Below, one piece after another: positions 32,401 through 45,040 of a stretch of 64,000 nucleotides of DNA. A program made the translations under genes and the position numbers. Each line of letters starts with the position of its first letter. Position 1 is the first letter of the stretch. The DNA lies in assembly GCA_944548615.1 (NCBI GenBank), contig OX155974.1:1-64000 (forward strand). The letters are read 5' to 3'. The notes beneath the pieces are model-generated. The model saw only the letters and a list, made by a program, of their open reading frames with translations. It made no database searches and was not told the DNA's origin. The stretch is from Micropterix aruncella. Its lineage: Eukaryota > Arthropoda > Insecta > Lepidoptera > Micropterigidae.

Positions 32401-35400
32401 TACCCATATTTTTACACATGTATGTTGAATATATTTTAACATTGAACTAACTACCAAAAATTATATGACTTTGTTGTTATATATTATTTTGACAATGAAT
32501 TGTACTTTTTTTGACTAGATATTTTCATATTAAACCCTTTATTACTTAACATATATTAAATATTAATGACTGTTTCTTTCTTTTCTCACATATAATTTTA
32601 TTTATATTATTTAATCGAATTTTATATTATTGCCAATTATATAATGGAAATGCATTTTATTTATTATTTTATCTTTTAATATTTTTTATTATTAATATTA
32701 TTTTTAAAATTTTTTTTGAAGACCACATTTTAGGGCAATTTAGTGTTATTAACTTTTTACTAAAACTTGTACATCTGTAAGCAATCAAGCAAACTTTGAT
32801 TGTAATATTAGAGTCCTGTCCACCCTAGAACGGGCTAGTCCCGGTTGGATGACAGAATCAAATAAGCAAAAGGTTACAGTTTTGCCATTCGGTTCCTGTT
32901 ATTTTTGTAAGCAAATCAATGTTTTATAGTAATTAATTCTTAAATAAATAAATAAAATACATAAATAAATAATCCTGAAAAAACTAAAACCCCATACAAA
33001 TAACCTGCCGGGTGCTTTTTTGCATTTTTTTTTACAAAATCAATAATTGTTGCATCCCTAATTGTTGTTATTTTTGTCAGGCATCACCCACACTGCCATT
33101 GTGCCTCTGGATTTGGTCAAGTGTCGACTTCAAGTAGACTCTGAAAAGTACAAGAATGTCGTCAACGGCTTCAAGGTCTCCGTAAGGGAGGAGGGGATGC
33201 GGGGACTCGCCAAAGGATGGGCCCCTACTTTCATCGGGTACTCCCTTCAGGTAATTGCCTGCAAATATGTGAACTTTTACCCTCTTAAGTTACTATTCTT
33301 TATTGTGTAAGGAGAATGCTACTAATTGTATGTGCTCTGCACCCACCAGTTAATGAGCTTGAGAGTGGCGTATATATTTAGGCATATTTTGGTCATATAA
33401 AAACTAAATGTCACCTCTAATATCTTGATACTATTTGAGTTTTATATATTAGGACCTTGCATTGATAAATAAAATACAAACAGAGGTGCCATGGAATTCA
33501 CCGACCGAAGTCGGGCCCATCATATAGTGTTATTACACTTCTGGGGGGTGAGCAGTGGATTCCGGACTAACGACCGGCTGTGGTAGGTTTAGGACAGCTG
33601 TCTTGCCACATGTGAGCGTTCACCTTACCACCCGTTCACTCCCCCTTCGAAGCCATAGAATTTGAGATGCGCAAATCGCGGTTTTAGATAATTTTTCTAG
33701 GAAAGTGTTGATTATTTTTCTGGAAAGGCCAAGATCTTTAAAGAGGTGAAATAGAGATTTAGCTGGCAGGCCATGAGCGCCAACTTCCACCGCATGAAGG
33801 TGAACAGTGAAGCCGTTCCGGGTTACGGCATTTGCGAGATCATGGTATTTATTTAATTTGTACTCGAGGTCTTTTGACATATTTGATTTCCATGGAACAG
33901 TTAATTCTACAATAAGGGCCACCTTCCGAGATAGAGAGTAAAGAGTTATATCTGGACGGAGGGCTGTGCATCCGAGACTTTCAGGGAATTTATACTGCTT
34001 AGAGACCGAATTTGCTTCCAGAATACAATCTGAAGCTTTCTCAATTATTGAGAAAGGTTTTGTAGTTAAATGTTTTTTGCCTTTAGAGCCATCCCGCACA
34101 AACTGTATTGGGGGTTTGGAGGATACTGTTAAACTCTCGTTGACACGAGCCACTGAGAGGCTAATTACCTCGCGAATAACAGTGAGAATTTTGTCATGGC
34201 GGTAAGTGTACCGTCTTTGATCTAAGGCCACCTTGCAGCCAGCTAGAATATGTCTAGCTTTGCAAGGGGTATTGCTACAAAGGGGACATGAACTATCCTC
34301 CGCATAGCTCTAACGAGCGAGGTTACTGGGGTCTGGAGTCTTGTATTTAGGGGGTAATCTCCGAAACTAATCATCCGATGTCAAACATTCTTTTACTAAT
34401 GGGAAGCTCCATTATCATCGAGTGATATAGGCTATATTTTATTGCGATAAATATTGGTTTTCAATACAAAATCACTAGATTTTTGAATCAAGTTGGAGAA
34501 AAATGAGCTGGCGAGTTGTTTATCGATGTGCGCCGATGGAAACAGTTTGATCTGAAAACTATATATAACATAAATATTGGCCTCAAAGAGATCTACAAAA
34601 AAGTTGGCGACAGCATATATCTAACTTTTATATTTAAGTTACAACAACTGCTTTTATTTCTCAAAAAATTAAGAAAAACAATTAGGCAGTGCTTGTTGAC
34701 AATATTAGCAATAAAATAAGAATTGTCATCAAAATAAATTAATCCATTATCACGGGTGTTTAATACAGATAAAATTACCCATTTACTGTAAGTTTTTGGG
34801 TGGTATAGTTATAGAGATATCTTACAGCAGATCACTCTGGTACAAATGAAGTAAGGATATACACAGATGGCTCCAAAACCACTCAAGGTACCGGAGCCGG
34901 CGTCTTCTCAAATGATCTAAACATCAAAATATCAACTACTCTAGGCAACTTAAATACGATCTTCCAAGCAGAATGCATCGGCATCACCAGAGCAGCACAG
35001 GCAATTGCAGCAAAAGATATCGGAGACCTAAGCTTGAAATTTGTCTCCGACAGTGCCTCCGTGCTACAAGCGCTAGCAAAAAATACTATAACCTCTGTCC
35101 TTGTACTGGAATGCCACAATGCGCTTCAATCCATTGCAAGGTCAAATAGAATGACCCTGCAATGTATTAAGGGGCACAGCGACTCACTGGGCAACGATGC
35201 GGCAGACGAACTGGCCAAAAGGGGATCAAAGGAAATAGTATATGTACCGGAACCCTTGATGCTCATACCCCAGGCCCAAATAAAAACATGGCTACGCAGG
35301 AACACCGATGAAACCCACCTTAAAGAATGAAAAAAAAACGCAGGATGCAGGCAAACAAAGAACGCGGTTCCGGAAGCGTCTAAAAAACTTGCCCGCAACC

Positions 35401-38400
35401 TCACCAGATTAAAAAGGGAGAAAATCCGTAAAGTCATAGGTACTATGACAGGCCACTGTTCCCTAAACAAACACCTGTTTACCATAGGTGTGACGGACAG
35501 CCCTCTATGCAGAGGATGCATGGAGGAAGAAGAAACGCCACAGCATGTGCTCATGGAATGCAGGAGCGTGGCAGAGCAACGGGCAAGAATACTACAATCT
35601 CCAGCATCTGTCCCGGAGGCCTGTAGCAACCCAAACAGGCTGCTAACCTTCTGGGACAGCCTGGGTTGGCTGAAGTAACATAAATAGAAACATGAGCTAC
35701 GCATAGCGGCCCAATCAAGAGGCCAAGTGCGGAAAACAGCCCAGACAAATTAACTAACTAACTAGATATATCTTAAAATTAGTGACGCGTGCAATCACAT
35801 TGGAATACCTAGGTCAGCGTATAGCGAAAGACGACGCGGGTGGCGAGGAACAAGAGTTGTAAGTATACGAGATAGGTAGCACGATTCCTGAGGGTGGGGG
35901 GACGTCTTGCACTATATCTAAAGGTAGCGTCTGAAAGGTAAATAAACGCCACCCGACTTAAATTAACAAATCGATTCAAAACTTTACGCAAAGCGAAGCC
36001 GCGGGCAACAGCTAGTTAGTTAGTTAGTTAGTTTTTCTGGGCTTTTTCCCGCACTTGGCCTCTCGATTGGGCCGTTGTGCGTGGCTCATGTTTCTATTTA
36101 TGTTACTCCAGCCAAACCAGGCTGTCCCAGAAGGTTAGCACCCTGTTTGGGTTGCTACAGGCCTCCGGGACAGATGCTGGAGATTGTAGTATTCTTGCCC
36201 GTTGCTCTGCCACGCTCCTGCATTCCATGAGCACATGCTGTGGCGTTTCTTTTTCCTCCATACATCCTCTGCATAGAGGGCTGTCCGTCACACCTACGGT
36301 AAACAGGTGTTTGTTTAGGGGACAGTGGCCTATCGTAGTACCTATGACTTTACGGATTTTGTCCCTTTTTAATCTGGTGAGGTTGCGGGCAAGTTGCAAC
36401 AGCTAGTTTAAAATATTTTGATTTAATTTGATTAATGTCTGATTAGGATGTTGCTAGAGCCGCGGTGTATTTTTCTAATTGTCTTTTTGTGTTTCAGGGT
36501 CTGTGCAAATTTGGATTATACGAAGTGTTCAAAGTACAGTACGGCAGTATGATCTCGGAGGAAACTGCCTACACATACCGTACTTTACTGTATCTGGCTG
36601 CTTCTGCCAGCGCTGAATTCTTCGCCGATATTGCCTTGTCTCCCATGGAGGCCGCTAAGGTAAGAACCACGAAGAAACAAGTTCCTTGTTTTTGAATCAT
36701 TTCCAACGCATGCAAAATCTCTTGGAAATGGCTCGGCGGGTAATTTATTTATTTATTTATTTATTTCCTAAACATAATTAACCTTACAGATGATTTCAAA
36801 TCGTTATTATTTATCTAGGCTATTATTCTAGATTATAACTATTATTCTACTCTAGACTATTATTATAATTCTACTGTTAATAATATTATTATTACTCTAC
36901 TTACTATTACTATCATTATTATTCTAATATATAGATAAATAAAAATAAAATAAAATACAAACGGAGTTGCCATGGAAACCGAAGTGTTATTACATATAGT
37001 GTTATTACACTTCGTGGGGGTGAGCAGTGGATTTTGGACTAACTACCGGCTGTGGTAAGTTTAGGACAGCTGTCTTGCCACATGTGAGCGTTCACCTTAC
37101 CACCCATTCACTCCCCCTTCGAAGCCATAGAATTTGAGATGCGTAAATCGCAGTTTTAGATAATTTTTCTAGAAAGGAGTTGATTATTTTCCTGGAGAGA
37201 CCAAGATCTTTAAAAAGGTGAAACAAAGATTTAGCTGGCAGGCCACGAGCGCCTACTTCCACCGCGTGAAGGTGAACAGTGAAGCCGTTCCGGGTGACGG
37301 CATTTGCGAGGTCATGGTATTTATTTAATTTGTACTCGTGGTCTTTTGGAATATTTGATTCCCATGGAACAGTTAATTCTACGATAAGGGCCATCTTCCG
37401 AGATAGAGAGTAAAGAGTTATATCTGGACGCAGGGCTGTGCATCCAAGACTCAGGGAATTTATACTGCTTAGAGACCGAATCGACCTCCATAATCCAATC
37501 TGAAGCTTTCTCGATTATTGAGAAAGGTTTTGTAGTGAAATGTTTTTTGCCTTTAGAGCCATCCCGCACAAACTGTATTGGGGGTTTGGAGGGTACTGTC
37601 AAACCCTTGTTGGCACGAGCCACTGAGAAGCTAATTACCTCGCGAATAATAGCAAGGACTTTGTCGTGGCAGTAAGTGTACTGTCCTTAATCTAAGGCCA
37701 CCTTGCAGCCAGCTAGAATATGCCTGGCTGTGCAAGGGGTATTGCTACAAAGGGGGCATGAATGTTATTATAGACTATGGCAAACGAGACAGTGAAATAC
37801 GTTAGAGCGTAATATTAAACGATTATACTTACATAATGCTTATCTAACCTTTCTTATTATACTAGTTACTACTTTTTAACAATTTTAATACTACATGCTA
37901 CATATTTATCTAATTACTTGATTGCTAAGAAATGCCATTACCGTACTTTGCAGTTGTGCTAAGTTCACTGTCCATATATTTAATTCTGGCTCAGTCGAAC
38001 ATAGTGCATTTAGGGTACGAAGCGTCCGCACCATGAAGCAGTGTTGAACGATGTTAGTTCTAGCTCGCGGTAACGCGAGCAATATGCGAGTCCTAGCACG
38101 GTAGTAATTGGCGGGTACAAACAGACCGATTCTTCTAAGGATAGTCGGATTATCAACGAACCCCCTAAGCAGTTTATATATGTGGCAGATTGACAGCCAA
38201 TCTCTTCTTACGCTTAGTGAGTTGGACCCAACCATTCCCAGAATAAATGCCGTAGGATATAGAAAGGGATAATATCCATGCTGTTTAAATTACAGGAACC
38301 TCAGAAAGCGTTTCTGTATGCTCTCCAGCCTGGATATGTAGCTATTTTCGTAAGGACTCCATATTTCCGCGTTGACTTCTAATCTGCTCCGAGTTAGGGA

Positions 38401-41400
38401 ATTGAAAAGGAGGCGCATGACAAATTGAACTGTCTCATGCTCCTCATTACAAAACCTAGCAATTCGTAAGAATTATCAACTAGGGTGTAGATGTGCTGTC
38501 GGTATGTCAACCGTGAGTCAAAGGTCACTCCTAGGTCCATTGTTTGATTTACTCGTGATAGTGCCTTGCCATCAATATTATAACTATGTACAAGCGGGGC
38601 GTCACCTCGCGAGTACGCCATGATAGAACATTTGCCGATATTGAAGTATAGCTTGTAACTCCTAATGCCGAAGCAAGCTCTTCTTGCGTTTGGTACGGAT
38701 CCTCATCGAGCAATGCTTCCAATTCAGCGTCTTCGAAGGATTTTGGCATTCCTTCACGCGGACGGTCGTCAACATAAAAATCATCGTCTTTGGAGCGACA
38801 GAACCAATCACGGCTCGTTTCACTTAGAGCAGCATCTCCGTAAACTTTTTGTACTCTCGATGCACTTCAGCCGCCGTATTCTTCGAATGAAAGAAGAAAA
38901 TCAACACTTCTCGCAAATGCTGATGATTTGGCACAAAATTAGACATTTTCACACCACCAAAAGTATCTTTAATTTGTCAAAACGGTTTGTTTACTGTGGT
39001 AAAGCAGTAATTGCTGGTCGATTTTGACATATCCAAAACGCCATAAACCACGTCTAGACATAATATGTGTCCAAGCGTGGATATGTCAAAATCGACCAGC
39101 TGGTCCATCTATTATTACTGTTGAAGCCATCTATTGACAAACAGCGAGAACTTAGTTTATAGGCCTAATATATATGTACAAATTTATATAAAACCTATAG
39201 GAAGCTAATGGGCCCTTGCTGAGTTGGTCACGAAGACCCATTCTGTTCAGGGTTGGTCACACTCACGGGTCAACACCCATCCGGCGGCCTCCATGCATGA
39301 AGTGCGAGCCCGGGCATGCCTCTGGCCTTAGGGCTAGTTTCCCCTAGGAATCAACCTTCTGGCGCTCTTGGGCGGTCTGCGCACCGTGCAGCGTAAGCCA
39401 ATCGACTGTGCACTCTGACTAACAGTCGGGGGAGACTGGAAGCAGTACTGTTTCTTATAGAGCTGGGGTGGTTAAGGATCTTACGGCGACTGCTCTTGAA
39501 ACGACCATAGGCTACCCAATCCTGGGTGAACAGCAGGGCAAAGGATGCCGTGGTCCGCGATAGATTCGTTATACACCGTTTCACCGCTTCGTAAGGGAGA
39601 GGACTGCGCAAGCGACCTCGAACTCGTAACCAATCGAGAGACCGGAGTAATCTGGTCGCAATCGGAAGTAAGAGAGTAAGTGTAAGCCCGCTGGGTAACA
39701 CACCTAGTTATCTCGCGGTTAAAGCGTTGGCCTCTTAGGGGCATGTGGCGGAGCTTGACGGTGGACTGTTTTGTCCATGTCTTCTGCGTTCACTTCACGG
39801 GAGAGAGGACGACTAATCGTTAAAACTTCCTGAGGTAGCGAGTTCGCCCGTTGTAGTGGACAACTCTATATATATATATATAAAACCTATATATAAAAAC
39901 CGCATAAATAAACGGCTATATATTTTGTCTGATATATTTTTAAAAAGTATTGTTATTGAGAAATCTAATGAAAAAAAAAGCAAGGATTTACCTAATTTCG
40001 AATAATAACCCAGAGTACGGCGGTTAAACTCGCCCTGCATAGTCATTGTCGCCGATAAGCAAATCCGCAAATATTAAAGTTGCGATTAATGTAGCTGACT
40101 ACTTACTATCACAACCAATACATTTGATGAGACAAGAGATGATAGGTTTGATTTCTGTTGCAGGTCCGTATTCAGACCATGCCTGGATTCGCCAACACCC
40201 TGCGGGAGGCCCTTCCCAAGATGGTCGGCCAGGAAGGTATCGGAACGTTCTACAAGGGTCTAGTACCTCTGTGGCTTAGGCAGATCCCCTACACCATGAT
40301 GAAGTTCGCCTGCTTCGAAAAGACTGTCGAGCTCTTATACTCGTAAGTATATAATAGGCCCGATTGCGTTTCTTTGTGAACTAAAACTAAAGTTAGTGCA
40401 AGCGAACGAGACAGAGCAATACGTTAGAGCGGAATATGAAACGAACGATCGTCGATAAATACTACCTGCCGAACTTATACTCGTCCGAATAAATTTGAGC
40501 ATATTTCGTGCGGTGTAAGATTTGACCTTGGCGGGCAGTTTTAATGCGAAAAGTGACAACCGGTCATCTCCCACTCCGCTCTAGCGTATTGCACTGTCTC
40601 GTTCACAACGGACTAATTTCCGATTTTAGTTCACGAAGAAACGCAATTGAGCCCAATATCATACTACAGGGATGTTACCCTGCGATGCTCAGATATCTGC
40701 TTCCTTCCCCCGTCCACTCTTACCACTCCCCCCCCCCCCCCCTACCACTTATATTAAGCCTATTATATAATATTATAACGGTAGTAAAGCCAATGATATT
40801 TTAATTTATTTGCGATATAAGGATTACAAAATATTCTAAACAATACAATACAAAGAAAACCAAAAAGAATTTAAAACAGTTAAAATCGCTTTGTGCAAGT
40901 GTATGGGTGTGGGGTGTGTTCGTGTGATGGAGAGCGTGTATGTGTGCATGTGCGTGTGTTTGTTTGTGTGCGCGTGTATGTGGGTGTGTGTATCTGTAGT
41001 GCGTATGTGCTTGTGAGTGCTTGTATGTGCAATGTGCATATGGAAATGTGGGATGCTAATTTAATCCGATCTGATAATCAGCTTTTCACGTACCTCCTTA
41101 ACCCCTCAAGCGGCGGGTGTAAATCTTGGCAGTCACCTGTCATTTCTGAGAGTTTAACCCTTGGAGTAAATGGGTATTTTCATGGATGCATCTGTCTCTT
41201 TTGCAGGATTTTCGGCGACATCGACCTTAAAGTACTATAACTACGAAACTACTACACCAATCATAAAAAGAACAACTGCACAATGATTGCATTGAAATTT
41301 CGAATATAGAATATTGAAATATCATTTTGTAAAACAATTAGATAATTATGAATAAATATGAAAACGTCAAAGAAGTGAAAAAAACGCGCGACCAGATTTG

Positions 41401-44400
41401 GTCGACTTGTACTCAACGGATAATTGTTTCGCGACCAGATTTGGTTGACTCATACTCAACGGGTTAAGTAACAAACTGCCCAGAGAGCATACAACATTTC
41501 GTTTTAGAAAAAACTTCATAAAGTAGAAGCTATATAAGGCGCAATCAACAAGCAGTAAAACTAAAACCATCAACAATTAAAATTATCAATATAGAAATGA
41601 TCAAACAAAAGCAATAATCATCAATAATCAGATAATCAATCAGACTAATTTGGGTTAAACGGGTTAAGGTCCAAAATATAGCACTTTAGATAAACGATCA
41701 TAAGAAAGAAACTACTTTGTCGATGTTTTTATCACAAAATACTGAACTATATGCAGAAATTGTAAATACAGTTATGTTATATATTAAATGCTTTACCAAA
41801 ACTATTATTTTGTTTTACTTATTTGCATACAAAAATATTTAGTTATTCAGTCATAATAACCAAGAAAAAATTGATGTATTCTCGTATATTTTTAAAAAAA
41901 ATTTATATTTGTGACTACTTAGGGTCTTTATTTATATGAAATTCTTTCACAATAACTTTACCACTACATCACACCTCTTAGAAAATCACACCAGAACTTT
42001 CAGCTTTGCCTGATATTACAGGAAAATCTAAACTTTTTAGAGTTAGCGACGGAAACTTGGTATTAAACTTTGACGGCTCATAATACAAGCTCATGGTTAA
42101 AGTTTTTCAAATATATTGTCTCATTATATGCTTATTATATGTCCAATAACTAATTATTATACTCCAAAGAGTCACATTTCATAGAAAAACTATAGCAAAT
42201 CACACTCAAAATATGGTAATTCTCCCATACTAATTACCTAAACAAATATGTATGCACGACTCAAATTATGAAACAACTTGTAATGATCAAAATACGGCTA
42301 ATTCTGTGATTATTTACGATGTGAATGAAATAATAACTATTTTATCAGCGAGTTAAACCAATATTGCGTCATATTTCGCAATATTTCGGTCGTTTCATAA
42401 AAATTACGAAAAAAAATTTGGCCATTTTTTGCAATGCAGATGTTTGGGCCAAACGTTTTTGCTCAAAAATACGTGATAAAAAGCAAATGGGCTATCTGCA
42501 AGACTAATGCTCATTCATAAACTCTTTTAGAATGCAAATTACTCACCTTTCTGCAGGAAAGCACACTGCAAACATTTCAAAATCACAATTTTTGTCCAAA
42601 GTCGCGAGCACTGACACGCACTGACAGCCGCAAGGCCGTTCACTCACTTTGCAATAGACGTAATAAATCGATATTGGACGTCGCGGGCGGCAATCGAAAA
42701 TTTTAATAGCGAGGGGGATTTGGCTATATTCTGGCGTAATTCGAAAGAAGACAGAAGCGCATTCAAATTTTTAAATGGAATTCGCGCAACGGTGAGCGCT
42801 GCGTCCCGCGCGGGACAGACATTTTGCCGTAGGTACGCGAGCGTCCCGAGCGGGTCGTTAGACATTGGAGGGTTATTTTTATTTGTTATATTCCCTTTTT
42901 AATTAATCGTAATTATCCAAGACAATTGTGGATTTATTTTTACGCTATCGTTGTTTTGGCGGAAATGCTTATTCTCGTGGCTTTAAACGAAAAAAGAGAA
43001 GAAGGGAACTGTCAGCTGTCAAGACGTTTGACATTTCGATATAACCTAATTTCCTATCGATTTATATCGAGTAAATCGAATAATATGTTTCTATGGCGTT
43101 TCCACGCGTGGAAATGTGATTCCCAAGATTTCCTCGTCGTGACAATACCTATGTATACCAATTTTCATGGCGATCGATTGAGTGCTGTAGAAGTTGATGC
43201 GTTGCAGCGCATCACTGTTTATTATGAATATAGTTATTCTCTTATTCTTTGTATTTATATAACTTATTCCTTTTTTCTATTTTTCGTTCTCATAAATTGT
43301 GTCATTACATAATTATATATTTTATTTTCTTATTACTATCTATTTAATAATAAATTAATTTATTACCATATTAATATACATGTTTATGAATCTATTTACT
43401 GTTTTTCCTGCTCTATTTACTTTATATTTACTCTTTTAATACTTTGGACTGTTTAGTAACTTAGCAATTACTTTTCAGAATATTTTCTGTTTATTTAAAA
43501 AAACCCTAATAATTTCACTTTTCACTTTAAAAAATGCTTGTATATTTTAAACTTTTCTTTTATATAGAATAACGCACTATATGACCGTTTAATTGGTGGA
43601 AACATATAAATGGTTTATGTTTGTTATATTTTGATTAAGTAAATATGTTTTTTGTGTTGTCTGTTTCCTGAATAAAATAAAATAAAATAAAATAGACACC
43701 ATGAGCACCTCACGGATAAAGGAGTAGTACAACCGCTTCAGAGGTTCCCAATAGGCCTTTAACCCCTTGAGTATGATACGACCAAATCTGGTTCTGAAAC
43801 AATTATCCGTTGAGTATGATACGACCAGATCTGGTTCCGCGTTTTTTTCACTTCTTTGACGTTCTCATATTTATTCATAATTATCTAATTGTTTTACAAA
43901 ATGATATTTCAATATTCTATATTCGAAATTTCAATGCAATCATTGTGCAGTTGTTCTTTTTATGATTGGTGTAGTAGTTTCGTAGTTATAGTACTTTAAG
44001 GTCGATGTCGCCGAAAATCCTGCAAAAGAGACAGATGCATCCATGAAAATACCCATTTACTCCAAGGGTTAACTAGCCGAAAAGACAATGTCATTGACTA
44101 AGTGAAATTTGGTAACGCAGGATCCAACATTCCTGGTATTCCTTCGGTTCATCAGGCTCATTACTTCCTATTAATGGGTCCATGTGGTTTTTGGCTAATC
44201 CTCCAAGTTTTTGGCTAATCCTCCAAAATGCCATTGAAAGGAACCAATTCAAATCAAGAGTAATGAACAATACAAAATAAAATATCTTAAATTTCGACCT
44301 ATGAAAATTGTCTTACATTTAAATAGTCAATTAAGGTTAATATAGCTTTTGGGTTATAGTACTTATAGTAGTGATGGGTGTGATCACGAATAGCAATAAC

Positions 44401-45000
44401 AATAACGTGTGATATTTGCAATCACGAAGAACGCGTTACGAGAATTTGAAAGAACATGCTATTTGAATCACGGCTACGAACAGCACCGCGTTGCCATCAC
44501 TCGGCGCCACTACGACGCGACCGATCACGCGTGATTATATGATCAGTGATTGGCCGTTCTCACTGAACGCCGTCGAACGACCGCACGGCGCGCCACTGAA
44601 CGATGATCGGGGTGAGCGCCTAATTGAACCGTTCATTTGGTTTCGTTCATTCTTGATGTGATCGGCGATCCACTGTGGATCAGTGATTTGCCGTTCGTTC
44701 TGGGCGAACGCCCGCGCCGGCTGGACGATGACTGATGAGTGGCGCGTTCATTTCGTACGTAACGTGAATTTGGACACTGTTGTCGCATGAATTTGGACAC
44801 TGTTATCGCTCGTGTCGTAATCGTTCGTGTAAATGAGTTTGCTCATGATTTGTTAAAGCAATAAAATAACATTATTTCAGAAAGACGAACTCGGCTTAGC
44901 ACCAAAAGAGCAAGAGAGATAATCTTTCTGAACGCTAATTCTTCTAATTACTAATAAATATTAAGCAAATATAATGCGTGTTTCTTTTATCAGTTATCAC

Positions 45001-45040
<40 letters not shown>

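Noticed and set aside
38665..39027. Plus-strand ORF of 120 aa
   Set aside because: Antisense of the mariner transposase N-terminus.
40836..41240. Histidine/threonine-rich and cysteine/valine-rich ORFs
   Set aside because: Translations of the TG-rich low-complexity tract; not proteins.
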